A stretch of DNA of 64,000 nt from Acanthopleura granulata (taxonomy: Eukaryota > Mollusca > Polyplacophora > Chitonida > Chitonidae): positions 15,145,125 to 15,209,124 of the forward strand of contig JABBOT010000002.1 of the NCBI GenBank assembly GCA_016165875.1, read 5' to 3'. Position 1 is the first letter of the stretch. Each line of letters begins with the position of its first letter. The notes under the pieces were generated by a model that was not told the origin of the DNA, made no database searches, and was given only the letters and a program-made list of their open reading frames with translations. The position numbers and the translations under genes were made by a program. This document shows positions 10,721 through 21,260 of this stretch, one piece after another.

Positions 10721-11411
10721 GAGGGCTAGTATTGTGGACAGTTGCGGTCACAAGAACACTGCGACAGCCAAGCTATATGTGTCGGAAGATACAGTGTGAG
10801 AAAGCTATGGTGGACAGATGACATACCGATTGCCAAACAAACATAAATATTTTACGGAAGGGAGTTACGGTCACGAATGCCAACATACTTATATACATAC
10901 AGACATAAATATTCTGTGGAAATGAAAGGCGTTACGATCACCAGGGCGGAAATATTGAGCGCAGAGAGACATAAACGCTCTGTGAAATCAACAGTGCCGA
11001 TAGGAGAAATTCCGTGGAAACCACAAGTGGCAGTCGCAGTATGTTTGTGGGTTTTCATGGTGAACATTTATGAACATTATGCCAGATGATTAGTGTGCAC
11101 TGAAAACTAAGGTACATGTATTGCTGAGTGAAACTTTTCAGAGACAGCGCTGTACTTCATAAATATCTTTCCTTGTCGAATATCCGGATATTGAAGACGT
11201 ATAATGTAATTTGTACTATTGACATTGTTTAATTACCCATGCATGTCACACAACACGTTAGCACCTTAACTGATTCCAGATTTTAGAGTTGTTCGCACCT
11301 ATTTAAAAAGGCTGGCCCTGGTTACAGTTAAGCAGAAATTGTATTCATTGAGGTCAACCCAACTTGTACAATTGTTGGATCACTTTAAAGTAACTGATAG
11401 TTATAAAGTTA

Positions 11412-12200
11412 ACATGGCAGAGCCAAACTTGTTCAATTAGTCGACCACTTCCTTGGCGAGGTGCGTTCACAGGATAATTATGGGGTTCCTGTGCTCCTGT
11501 CAGCTAACCAGTTTCTGTGCTCTGTAGGTATAAATCAATCAGATAACCCATGGTTGCCAAGTAATGAAACTGGCTTTGGTGCACCTGTACGGCAGACTGA
11601 CTTTAAGATTAAGGTGCAAATCGGGGAATCCTCTCAGCAAGGACGTCTGAGCTTTATCAGCCTTGTTCAGCAAATAGACCAGGGACTGGCGAAAAATTAC
11701 TGTGAAGCTGAAATTACACAAGTAGTATTGCAGGCAGTGGTACCCGGCCTTGGTCTGAGAAGTTACCTCGAATGGGTCAGAGCTCTTCCAGTCCTCAGAA
11801 GGATCCTTAGAGCCCATTTCAAAGAAAAATCTTAACAGAGCTGTATCAGCAACAGTGTTCATGTATCCAAGGAGAGAAAGAAGGTCCACAAACCTTTCTG
11901 ATCACAGTAATGGATACTAGGCAAAAAGTTCTCTTCTCTTCTCCAGAGGAAAAGGTGTTAATGATGAACCATTGGTGGAAAATGTTTTCAGAAGGAATAT
12001 TACAACTGGCCTGCGTAGTGACTCTGTGCGTCACGAAATGAAACCATTGCTGGAAACACCTAGAATTAGTGATGCAAAAGTGATACAGGAACTGACACGT
12101 ATCGATTCGACAAAAGACGGAGGGGAACAAAAACTGCACATACCCCGTATGTGTTCCATACCTCGCGCGATGCACCAAGAAGTAAAGGAGTATTTGTAAA
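11412..12200 (+). pseudogene. gag remnant of element A
   Basis: The open part 11461-11835 contains FKIKVQIGESSQQGRLSF and ends LRRILRAHFKEKS, a pattern typical of the capsid region of metazoan Ty3/gypsy gag. A stop lies a few codons after an ATG at 11414 in both copies, and the frame changes again near 11836. The 3' part, including the zinc-knuckle region, is deleted relative to element B. It would have formed the particle; it is now non-coding. Confidence 0.7.
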
Positions 12201-12905
12201 GTGTTACACAGAAGGGGCTGATCAGTAAATGCAAGTCACAGTACTCAGCACCGATGGTGTGTGTGCGGAAGAAACATGGCGATCTCCGCTTACGTACAGA
12301 TTATCGCCTCCTCAATAGCAAAACAATAAGAGATCGTCAGCAATTGCCCAGAATCAAGGACGCTTTGGATTCCTTAAGTGGAAATAGTTGGTTTTCTGTA
12401 CTCAACCAAGGGCAAGCGTATCACCAAGGATTTATCAAGCCAGCTTATATGAATGATCACGGATACCGTTTGAACGCCAGGAACCGTTAAAGGTCCATGG
12501 ACGATTGTATAGAAGGATTTATAGATGACAAGTGTCTGCCTTATCTTGATGATATCATCGTGTATAAATCGTCCTGTAAACAACACTTACAGGACGTCAT
12601 GGAGGTGTTACAGAGGATTCAGGACAAAGGCGTGAAGTTTAAGCCTACCAACGCGAGGTATTCGGCAATGAAGTGCGATATCTAGGACACATCATATCAG
12701 ATGACAGATGACATGAAACCCTTACAAGCTTTGAAAGACAGAACACCACAAACAGTCGGAGATGTACAAAAACTCATGGGATTTCTTAACTACTACCGTC
12801 GATACGTTTAAAATTTTTCCCGAAGAGTCAAACCCTTGTGTGATTTGTTGAATGGGAGTTCACAACCAGAGAACGTGGCATTGAAGAACAACAGGGATAG
12901 AAAGA
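12200..12905 (+). pseudogene. Reverse transcriptase remnant of element A
   Basis: Recognisable blocks include VRKKHGDLRLRTDYRLLNS, RQQLPRIKDALDSLSG and the catalytic PYLDDIIVYKSS at about 12539-12575. The blocks sit in at least two frames with stops at 12487 and 12683, and the segment between the QGFIKP block and the YLDD block is shortened. It lies directly downstream of the gag-pro deletion. Confidence 0.8.
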
Positions 12906-12935
12906 AGGAAGCGTAAGTCATTTGGTTAAGCACCA

Positions 12936-13260
12936 TTGAACACTGCTATCCAATGGACTTTTTATTATCAGAAAATAGTGCACGCTCTACTGGAGACGCC
13001 AACCGAAGTACAAGTAATGGCGTACCCAAATTTTGAAAAACCATCCATCTTGCAGACCGATCCATCGGCAGAGGGGTTAGGGGCGGTTTTGTACCAACAA
13101 CAAGATAGTGGTCTTCGTGTCATCGCCTATGGTTCAAGGACGCTTAGCCCCTCAGAAAAACCATACCAACTGCACTCCGGAAAGCTAGGGTTTTCTTGCG
13201 CTAAAATCTGCTATGACAGAAACATTTTGGGATTATCTTTATCATGGGTGTCATAGGACA
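12936..13260 (+). pseudogene. RNase H remnant of element A
   Basis: The stretch with LQTDPSAEGLGAVLYQQQ and VIAYGSRTLSPSEKPYQLH is the Ty3-type RNase H core (the D..AEGLGAVL and S..L...E..Y pattern). It is open for 106 codons and then frameshifted. Confidence 0.75.
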
Positions 13261-13739
13261 AGGTATAGTGACAACGATCCCTTGACATATGTACTGACAT
13301 CAGTAAGGTTGGATACTACGAGGCAGAGATGGGTATCGCAGCTTGCCGACTATGATCTCATCGAGAGATATCGGCCAGAACATATCAGTGGAGACGCCCA
13401 GGATGGCAGTCAACATGGAAGAATACATACCCCAATGCACCGAACAGATGTCCCAAGAATCCACCAGTGCCACGGTAAATGGTATCACGAACCAAGCAAA
13501 TGCCGAAGTTATAAATACCGAGAACTTTGATCTAATTCGTGACTCAGTCGATACGGTTATCCCTCTCTAATGAGCGAATCCATCCGGAAAGCTCAACTCA
13601 GTGATCCTGACATAAGGACTTACTGAAATTGAAGAGCTACAAGAAGGGTTTTACAGATAAAGCCTCACTTGTCTAAGTAAAATGTCTAATGCGCGAGAAG
13701 AAAAGCTACAGGTGGACGATAACCGGTAACGGCATGTTT

Positions 13740-15050
13740 AGATGGTAAAGACCGTCCACAATTGGTTCTTCCGTCTTCATACAGATCGCTGGCGTACAAG
13801 GAAAATGCACGAAGAGATGGGCCATCCAGGCACTGAAAATTCATTGGAACTCATTCCAGAGAGATTCTATCGACCTCAGATGTTCCATGACGTTAATAAT
13901 TTAGTTAAAAATCAGTGCAGCTGCCTGGAAAAGAAGCAACTTGTTAGGCCAACGAGAGCGCCTCTGCAGCCTTTAGTTACGACAGCCTCATTCCAGATCG
14001 TGTCTTTGCATTTCCTACACCTAGAGAAGAGCAAAGGACTGTCATCCTCCTTATGGAAGATCACTTCACCGGATGCGTTCAAGCCTATCCCAGCAGAAAT
14101 AAGGTGCCAAGACCTCTGCAACGCGTCTGTTTAATGACTATATTCTGGGGTTTGGTCTCCCTCAGCGGATATATCACGACCAAGGGGAAGAGTTTGAAAA
14201 CACTCTGTCTGATAAATTGGCGGACTACGCCCTATCACACATGGGGGAATGAACAGGTGGAGAAGTTGAATGGTACGCCGCTCAATATGCTGCGAACTCT
14301 CCCACAACCACACAAGTCTGATTGGGCTACTCACTTGGACAAAATGGTGCACGTCTATAACTGTACAGGCAATGATGTCCTAGGTTTTGCCCTGTTTTTT
14401 TTTTTTTTTTTGCTTTCTGGAAGATCTCCAATGTTGCCGATACATCTTGTCTTCGGAGTTGGACAAAATAACAAAGAACCAGTAAATGTTACCGACTGGC
14501 AGAGAGATATACAGCAAGCGTTTAAAGAAGCTACACGTCATTTTGTAAGAGCGGCAACCCACTCAGAGAAGCAATACAATAAGAAAGCCCATGCAAGTGT
14601 CCTGAAGCCTGGCGAACCTGTGCTGGTACGTAATTTGTCGGAACGGGTTGGAGCGGGAAAACTCCACGGCAGTGGGAAGAAAAAGTCAATGGAGTGGTGG
14701 AACAGGTGGGAGACGAAGCCGCAGTATATCGTTTCAAACCTGAGCACGGCGATGGAAGACAGCGAGTTCTTCATCGGAATGTACTTTAAATTTCTTCCTA
14801 TCACACCTGAAAGAAATACAATAGACAGAGCTCGATTCAGTGGAATAAGTCGCAATCAACACCAGATTAAAGATCCAGACCCAGACACTTCAAATGTATC
14901 GGACGATGACAAGCATGACTTTAGTCCCTGTCAGGTTAGCCCGATTGTTCCGCCGTTCGTAACAAGAATGCCGACAGCACAGTCTCTGTTAACCGATCAT
15001 TGGCAGAGACCAGATAACAACTTAGCCAATACACCAGCTTAGGAGCTATC
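13740..15050 (+). pseudogene. Integrase remnant of element A
   Basis: The zinc-binding N-terminus (HEEMGHPGTE and a C.C pair near 13915-13925) is followed, after frame changes, by the catalytic core. There RTTPYHTWGNEQVEKLN replaces the usual PYH.QGNGQVER pattern, and SGRSPMLPIHLVFG follows. A T17 run at about 14395-14411 encodes an aberrant Phe tract. A 329-codon frame, 14053-15042, spans most of the C-terminal half, including a D/E-rich tail. Confidence 0.8.
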
Positions 15051-15419
15051 CCTCCGTCGTTCAGTAAGGTCTAGAAAGGCACCAGTCCGTCTGACAAACG
15101 GTGTAGACGGCTGTGCCTTAGATTACTTTCTTACAGTACCTTAACTCATTGTGGTATGTTTTATAAACCCAGCAGACAGCTTATATTCCGCTATTGTTTT
15201 ACATCTGTAAAGCTTTGTGTACTATATTGACGTATATGATAAACTTTACACAATCACAGATTGCTTCATTTCAATATGTGTTAAGGGAAATGTTTTCATG
15301 CCTGTCAATACATGTAAAACGAAACGCTTCCAAGAGTCGCTCAGTACTAGCAAAAGATGTGCACCAAGTGATGTTAGTATATTCAGACTGAGTATGTCTT
15401 GATGTAATAAAATAGGAAG

Positions 15420-16397
15420 TGTGATGCGGGGCTAAATGTACGCCTGCTTACATGTATCGTTCGTAGATTGCTAAAGGATGACCATATATAAGTAACTGTT
15501 GGGAGTGTTATCGTTAATTTGTCTGGCCAACATATTATGATTCCATGAAAATGATTCAAGTTAGTTTCTGAACAATATTTCAGTCATGCATGTAGAATCA
15601 AGTGATTTTGCACACCATATGTTATTTGCCTGTTTACTACTATATTCTAAAATGTCGGAACGACATTTGTTTTATCCGGGGCGGGTGTATAGCAGAATTT
15701 GACTACCCCAGATTCTTTCAAATTAATTATTCCGAATTATAATGTTCAGACGTCTCTTTCGTTAGGTTGCAACGTTCGCAGTTTGGTAATTACGGACGTC
15801 ACACTTGCCGCTTACCGATGCGACTAGTGCGACATTATCGCTAAAGAGAATAAATTCCTGTTTTACAGGTATGTTAGTAACTGATCTGTGTGTAAAATGA
15901 TAGTTTATATGCAATGCTAACGCTGTAGAAGTATATTTTATGTCAGTTAATTGTAGTTTTGTGCAATAAACGACGGAATGTAAGGCGATCGTAATGTCAC
16001 CATGGTAACGCATTGCCCCTGTGCTTCATTAGCTGAATTTTCCTGATGAATACAAAGTTTTGCGTCAACTACGATCATTTCTGTTAATTTGTTAGACATT
16101 GAAAGTTGCCAAATAACTGTAGTATTTATTTGCGGTACAACTTGAGATTTTAATGCATTTTCATGTAAAATCACATTTAACGTTGCAAACTGTAAACAGA
16201 AAGTATGGAAGACCATATGTGTTGTAGTGCTGTATCATAGTTTATTGTGAGCAGTAGTTACCGACGGCGCACTCACCGCTTACAGCTGGAGATGCGACTT
16301 GTGTGGCACTGTCCCTAAACAGAATAAAGTTCTGTTTTACAGACTATTCAGATAATTCCAGTTTCTGTTTCTCTTCCCTCACCATACTCGTGTTACA
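15420..16397 (+). repeat. 3' LTR of element A
   Basis: It is preceded by the purine-rich AAAATAGGAAG. It starts TGTGAT and ends GTTACA, giving the TGT...ACA short inverted ends expected of LTRs. It contains a TATATAA at 15485-15491 and AATAAA within an internal repeat. The portion from about 15875 on is repeated at 10182-10700. The start is inferred from the polypurine tract and the terminal motif. Confidence 0.65.
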
Positions 16398-16398
16398 G

Positions 16399-16502
16399 GA
16401 AAAGTGGGTGCCCTAGCAGCCCTGAGTGTGTCGTGCGCAGTGCTTCTTCTCATCGTCTTCTCGGTGTACGAACACACCCTCTCAGACAGCCACGGGATAT
16501 GA
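16399..16502 (+). CDS. Candidate transmembrane exon 1 of copy A, abutting the LTR
   Basis: Directly after the LTR end, reading ACA|GG, the sequence encodes KVGALAALSVSCAVLLLIVF then SVYEHTLSDSHGI and TGA. The hydrophobic stretch resembles that of the transmembrane exon at 17353 (AGVSCGVVVLILIGII), so the two may be ancient duplicates. It opens in phase 1 like its neighbour. No strong donor is visible before the TGA except GTGTAC inside the helix. Without a donor it would end the protein just after the membrane. In copy B one extra base breaks the frame. Confidence 0.4.
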
Positions 16503-16913
16503 CTTTTGTATCGGTCAGGGAAAAGGGCTCATGTTTTTTTACAGGTAGCCCATTCCTCTGTCTACTATTATATGTTGATCAGTTGGCGTTTATTGCACAC
16601 ACAATGAAGATACCGATCATACGTTTAAGAACTTAGATGTTTAAAGACAAAGACGGAAGACGGCTTTAAAACCCTGTAAATCAATCAGCCACTTAACACC
16701 CTTTTAGAATTAATCATGGTTTTATTCCCTGTTGAGAAAGAGAGATGTTTGTAAATTCAAAATATGACGTTGTTTGGTTGTTGTTGTAAAATAAAGTCAC
16801 CATAATATATTATATAAATATCTGCTGTTCACTATTTTATCTGGTGTTATTTGCGAGGCAGTTGGAATTCTGGCCTTACAACTGTAGCTGTATATTCTTC
16901 CCTTTTCAAAATC

Positions 16914-17190
16914 GGTTATGGACATCGGCCGGATAGCCTTCATGGGATATAGGCTCGACGTCGGCTACGGTACATCGTGCCAGCGTCTGGTGGAGGAAGT
17001 CCGACCGATGAGCAACAGGATGCTGGGCCGATGTTAGATTACGGACGTTGGCGGGATCGTGTTTATGGTATACAGGCCCAAAGTCGGCAGGAGGAAGTCG
17101 AGCGGATGACCAAATTGACGTTGGTGGAGCACGTCGGGCCAACGGCATACAGCCGACCGCGAGGCGACAGCGGCTCCGTCCTTTAGGGGA
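16914..17190. repeat. GC-rich degenerate tandem repeat (copy A)
   Basis: Two units about 122 bp apart share TTAYGGACRTYGGCSGGAT, a TATGGKATA.AGGC block and a GGAGGAAGTC block. The repeat is much richer in GC than its surroundings. Related units, more numerous and rearranged, lie at 61566-61800 in copy B. The origin is unknown; I see no coding or tRNA feature in it. Confidence 0.6.
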
Positions 17191-17352
17191 CGTCGACTCG
17201 ACGACTTTATGAGGTCTTCGTGGTATCTGAGTGTGATAGTCCACAATATTGTAAGGTCAACTGTATAAGACATTAAAATATTCTTCACCATTAAGATCTC
17301 TAACAAGTATATCTCATTATCACTACCATTCTCATGATCATTTCTTTAGCAG

Positions 17353-17483
17353 AACCAAATGGTTCCAGTGGTACCAATCTGAGAGCTGTGATCGCGGGGG
17401 TGTCTTGTGGAGTTGTCGTTCTTATCCTCATTGGGATCATTACATTCTACTGCCTGGTAATTCGCCGAAAGACCAACAGACAG
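17353..17483 (+). CDS. Transmembrane exon of copy A
   Basis: After TTTAGCAG the exon reads PNGSSGTNLRAVIAGVSCG, then VVVLILIGIITFYCLVIRRK and TNRQ. This is a single-pass helix with a basic RRK stop-transfer motif, as expected between ectodomain and kinase. The likely donor is CAG|GCAAAC, a GC-type site, where copy B has CAG|GTAAAC. A is also two bases shorter just before the donor, which changes the exit phase. Either change could uncouple this exon from the kinase exons. Confidence 0.7.
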
Positions 17484-17697
17484 GCAAACATTTCTGCGCA
17501 GGCAAGTGTCATCTGATTGTGTCCTTTAAGGCTCAAAAATTAAGGTAGGCCTCACTATGGTAAAAACTTATTCTAAAAAGTATATCAAAAAATAACTTAT
17601 CAGAAATTAATGGATGCAGTCAGATATTTGAAACTGAAAGAATGTGTTATGTACCATATTCACAATGAATTCATTTGTTTATGTATTTATTTGGTGA

Positions 17698-17900
17698 GAC
17701 TTACGTGGCTCAGTCGGTTAGCACGCTAACGCAGCTCAATAACCTAGAAGCCTCCCACCAGTGCGGTGGCTTGGAGTTCAAGGGAACGTGGGAAGGCCTG
17801 CCAGCAACCTGCGTATGGTCGTGAGTTTCGCCCGGACCCTGCAAGGTCTTCTCTCACCATAATGCCGGAGGCAGTCGTATGGGTGAAAAATTCTTTGGTG
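17698..17900 (+). mobile_element. tRNA-derived SINE, plus orientation (copy A)
   Basis: It begins with a tRNA-like head: box A TGGCTCAGTCGG at 17706-17717 and a box-B-like GGAGTTCAAGG. The shared body follows, with GGTCGTGAGTTTCGCCCGG and the ACCATAATGCCGG core. Confidence 0.8.
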
Positions 17901-17914
17901 ATTTGATTGGTGTT

Positions 17915-18150
17915 TTATTTTACCGAAGAACATTTCACTTATGCGACGGCGGTCTGCATTATGGTGGGAGAAAATCGGACAGACACAGGGAAAAAGCCAC
18001 GACCATCCGTAGGATGCTGGCGGATCTTCCAACCTACGACCGGAGAGGCAGCCAGTGTGAGCTGGTCTAGAACTCACACCGATCGCACAGGTGAGACACA
18101 CCTGGGTCATTACACTGCACTAGCGAGCTAAACCTCTCAGGCTTGGAGAC
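17915..18150 (-). mobile_element. SINE, minus orientation, head-to-head partner (copy A)
   Basis: The same family read in reverse: ATTGGTGTTTTATTTTACCG, CTGCATTATGGTGGGAG, the CACGACCATCCGTAGGATG block, then the tRNA-like end CACTAGCGAGCTAAAC. It lies about 15 bp after a plus-oriented copy, so the two form a long imperfect palindrome that is also kept in copy B. Confidence 0.8.
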
Positions 18151-18164
18151 CTCAGATTCACAAT

Positions 18165-18428
18165 GGGTATTTTTTATTTATGTGATTGGTGATTCCTGGT
18201 GTGGTCAAGAATATTCCACTTATACGACGTCGGCTAGCATTATGATGGGAGGAAACCGGGCATAGTCCGGGGAAAACCCTGTACGACCCACATGTTGCTG
18301 ATGGACCTTCCCACGCAGAGGAAGCCAGCATTGAGCACGATTTGAATTTACAGCGCCCGCACTGGTGAGAGACACCTATGTCATTACGCAGAGCTGGTGC
18401 ACTAACCCTCTCGGGCACGGAGGCCACT
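18165..18428 (-). mobile_element. Second SINE, minus orientation (copy A)
   Basis: It contains TATGTGATTGGTGATTCCTG, TTCCACTTATACGACG, ATTATGATGGGAGGAAACC and ends with the tRNA-like CACTAACCCTCTCGG. The copy B counterpart is at 63160-63415. Confidence 0.8.
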
Positions 18429-18642
18429 GATTCACGGAGAAAATCGTCATTGTATTTACCCCTGATATCAAGTTTGTGGTAATTATATAAAACGCACAGA
18501 ACAAGAGTTATTCCTAGTAAAAACTGTGAAATTCATAAAGTGCCTTCAGTAACTCTTGGAGGAGTGCAAAAGTGATATTTTAGAGATGCACGTTGTCTTC
18601 TAACACTGTCCAGTAAACTGGTTTATTTATTTATAAATAAAG

Positions 18643-18720
18643 GCAAACACGAAATCGTCAAGGGAACCTTGGAACTGGAGAACGGTAACCTGCGGTCTGT
18701 TGCTGTCAGAATAATCAAAG
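18643..18720 (+). CDS. Kinase-like domain exon 1: glycine loop and beta-3
   Basis: The 78-nt exon is phase 1-1, after ATAAAG and before GTATTA. It reads GKHEIVKGTLE followed by LENGNLRSVAVRIIK. By the receptor tyrosine kinase pattern the glycine loop GxGxFGxV is reduced to G-KHE-IV. The ATP-anchoring lysine of VAVK is Arg (VAVR), which normally abolishes or greatly weakens catalysis. The acceptor has little pyrimidine tract, and the intron in front has lost the juxtamembrane exon found in copy B (63819-63885). Confidence 0.7.
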
Positions 18721-19488
18721 GTATTATAGCCATGGGCATCCCAGCAATCACAAACGGACTCTCTGCCATGAGCCTGTATTGGGCGTCGATGTATCGGCTT
18801 GATTAAGAAGCATTCTGGAAGTCTTGTGAGAGAAATACATATTTAGCTGTTGCCTATTGAAGTCGACAGCATAATGTCCAAGGCATTAACAGAACAAAAA
18901 CGGCCATAATTGTGTTGAACATACATGATAAAACCGTAACTGAGTTTGTAATTTGTCTCGGTTAAACCATGTAAGGCAAAAGCCAAACAAACTTTGGTCG
19001 ACAGTGGTTGAAAACTCAAACGTGATCCGAAACTTAACATGGTGAAGTTAAATTTCACTTTCAGTCAGATGAACCGCCCTCCAAAAAGTCTGAAAACTGA
19101 TTAGAGACGGATTAACAGTTTGGTGGTTTGAGAGACGCGGTGTGAACGTCTAGTGGGATCCGGAACACATCGGGGATTATTAATCTACATATGAACCAAA
19201 GTACCTGAACATTTACATGTAGCTATCGATTATGGCAAAGGTTGAAAAGTTTATGGAAATTTTGATAATATGTCGCCTGCATTTTAAAACGTTCATATTG
19301 CACTGGATTCTGAGACAACTACGTTCATATATAAACATATATGTAAACAGAAAAGTAAGAACTCGATTTGTTCATCTAAAGCTAGGGAAACCATTGTATT
19401 TATAGGGTATTTGTGTCTTTCGGTAATTACTTCCTCACCTTCCTTGTTTCTGCTTCGTGTTGCTAACAGTTACCTTTCGTTGTTGAAG
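18721..19488 (+). other. Intron between kinase exons 1 and 2
   Basis: A 768-bp AT-rich intron. I see no repeat family, gene or structured RNA in it. Confidence 0.5.
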
Positions 19489-19590
19489 GCAACCACGCCT
19501 TTGAGCTAGGTCAGGAAGAAGTCGCGATGATGCGAAGTATCGGAGTGCATCCAAATATCATGTCCTTTCTAGGTTACTCTCTGAAAGAGG
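19489..19590 (+). CDS. Kinase-like domain exon 2: alpha-C helix
   Basis: The 102-nt phase 1-1 exon encodes NHAFELGQEEVAMMRSIGVH then PNIMSFLGYSLKE. The glutamate of the alpha-C helix (QEEVAMMRSIG) and the HPNI loop are both present, so the N-lobe fold appears kept although the beta-3 lysine is replaced. Donor GTAAGA is strong. Confidence 0.75.
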
Positions 19591-19847
19591 GTAAGAAGTG
19601 TAAATAAAGCAATATGATAACGAGCATTTTCCTAAAACTTTCTGCCAGAAGAGTTACCATACGCCGCAATTACCAGGGATAGGTATTATAGCCATAGACA
19701 AATCTTGGAGACTTATCCAATAAATAAGACAATGACTGTGCTTCAAGAGTACATTTTTGGACAAACAAAAAAGTTATTCCCTCAAACTTTTCATGGAAAG
19801 AATGTTTATCTTGTTGTATACCCTTTAGTTACAAATACGTATTTCAG

Positions 19848-19982
19848 GGAACGCTCTGCATGTCCACTTGGTGGTGGTCATTCCAGGAAAAGAGGTCTTC
19901 ATGAATGCACTGTACAATCACTGTTTATCACGTTGTCCACTAGAGGACGGCTTCAGGCAGACGAAGAACCTTACTCGTACCG
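19848..19982 (+). CDS. Candidate cassette exon inside the kinase N-lobe
   Basis: This open 135-nt stretch, after ATTTCAG and before GTAAAT, starts NALHVHLVVVIPGKEVF and ends TKNLTRTG. It is phase 1-1, so it can be skipped without shifting the frame. Skipping joins LGYSLKE directly to NSVLMLSGFEDNG, which reproduces the usual beta-4/beta-5 order of kinases. Inclusion would add 45 residues with no kinase counterpart that I recognise. It is either an alternative exon or spliceable noise. Confidence 0.4.
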
Positions 19983-20065
19983 GTAAATTGGGAAACTCTT
20001 ATGTGAGAACACACACCAGGTGTGCCATAACCGGGGGTGAATTCTGTCCTAATGTTGTGTTGTAG

Positions 20066-20229
20066 ACAACTCTGTCCTGATGCTGAGCGGCTTTGAGGAT
20101 AACGGTGACTTGTACACATTTCTAAGGGAGAAGAGGCGAGCTGGTGCAAACAGCAGATTGACAGAGACGAATTTGTTGAAGTTTACCGAAGATGTGGCCC
20201 GTGGAATGACGCAACTGGCAAATCTGGGC
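20066..20229 (+). CDS. Kinase-like domain exon: hinge and alpha-D/E
   Basis: The exon encodes NSVLMLSGFEDNGDLYTFL, then REKRRAGANSRLTETNLLKF and TEDVARGMTQLANLG. It corresponds to beta-5, hinge, alpha-D and alpha-E of receptor tyrosine kinases (normally LV.EY...G.L..YL and FA.Q.A.GM..L). Phase is 1 to 0. The donor GTAGGC is weak but correctly placed. Confidence 0.75.
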
Positions 20230-20518
20230 GTAGGCCTACGTCAAAATATCTGCATTAATTACAACCCTACAGTGTTAAGTTTGAAAAGTTAAACGTGAAA
20301 AACTTTTACACGTTGGTGGATTGAAATATAACCCGGTGATGTTGAACAGATTTCATTTGAATGTCTGTGATTTAAGCTTTCAGATAATGATGCTTGCAAT
20401 TCAATCAGAGAACAGATTATCGTCCGTATAATCCTATAGATTTCCCCGCCACGCCCATATTACTACTGCATACATTATTTAATGCAGCACTAGTCTACAA
20501 TGTCGCTCTCCTTTTTAG

Positions 20519-20635
20519 ATTCTCCATGGGGACCTTCGAGCAAGTAACATTCTTGTTGCCAAGGACCTGACCGCAAAAATCTCAGGGTTACAGCAGACCA
20601 GGAAGACTGGAGAAAATGACAAGGCACTGACAAAA
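20519..20635 (+). CDS. Kinase-like domain exon: catalytic loop and degenerate DFG
   Basis: The 117-nt phase 0-0 exon begins ILHGDLRASNILVAKDL, then TAKISGLQQTRKTGENDK. The catalytic loop HRDLAARN is HGDLRASN: Asp and Asn are kept, but the HRD arginine is Gly. After KI(S) the Asp-Phe of DFG is missing, leaving GL, so the magnesium-binding aspartate is absent. With VAVR in the N-lobe this makes three independent pseudokinase signs. The activation segment that follows is short and contains no tyrosine. Confidence 0.8.
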
Positions 20636-21104
20636 GTAACGAATTTAACGCTTTATTTATTGTCTGCCGGACACTGCAGGTATATTATATGACGTTAACA
20701 CACCTATTTCCTCGTGAACGAGCAGGTGCTTCTGAAGTATAATTTGTGGGAGAGTGAGCTTTTATGTCCGATTGATGAGCAATCCTAATAGAGTGTGCGG
20801 GGCAGTATTTTGCTTCGCTGTTCTTGCGACATGTTATATCATTACAACGAATATTCACATTTGGCGTCATAATATTCCAGTGTATGTGAAACTGGCATAT
20901 AACTAATCTACCTATAATATCAATGGATGGAACAATACAAAACACAGATTTGACCTGTCGAACTGGAATTTGGCTAACTGTAAGTATAAATGTGGATAAT
21001 CTGATGTTATCAAAACGTGTAGGAACCAAAAATGCATAAAAACAAATGTATAAGGCCTACCGCCTTTGAGCATTATTACCCATTATGTCCTAAGAAACTA
21101 AGGA

Positions 21105-21215
21105 TTTTCGTTGGTTCCCCTGGGCTCAGCCCGTTTTCCTCCTACCACAATGATGACGGCCGTCACATAAGTGAAATGTTTTTCATTATGGCATAAAACA
21201 CTAATCAAATAAATA
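21105..21215 (+). mobile_element. SINE 3' fragment in kinase intron
   Basis: The fragment has TCAGCCCGTTTTCCTCC, TACCACAATGATGACGG, CCGTCACATAAGTGAAATG and ends AATCAAATAAATAAAA. The plus orientation lacks a tRNA-like head. The rest of the 20636-21260 intron shows nothing else. Confidence 0.7.
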
Positions 21216-21260
21216 AAAGCAATAAGTACACTTGATGTAAATGTATTTATTTGCTTTCAG

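Larger units (their letters stand above)
10182..16397 (+). mobile_element. Decayed Ty3/gypsy LTR retrotransposon in copy A
   Basis: The order is 5' LTR remnant, tRNA-Pro-like primer site, gag, reverse transcriptase, RNase H, integrase, then a 3' LTR, which is the Ty3/gypsy gene order. All coding parts carry stops and frameshifts. Compared with the element at the same place in copy B (53343-61198), about 1.6 kb covering the end of gag and the protease is missing; the junction lies near 12137-12141. The insertion pre-dates the receptor duplication. No complete open reading frame remains, so it is inactive. Confidence 0.85.

Noticed and set aside
14395..14411. Poly-T tract as a terminator
   Set aside because: It lies inside the integrase remnant and reads as a Phe run; a slippage expansion in a dead gene is simpler.
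17698..17790. Genuine tRNA gene
   Set aside because: Box A is good, but the cloverleaf is not complete and the sequence continues into a SINE body seen several times in the window.
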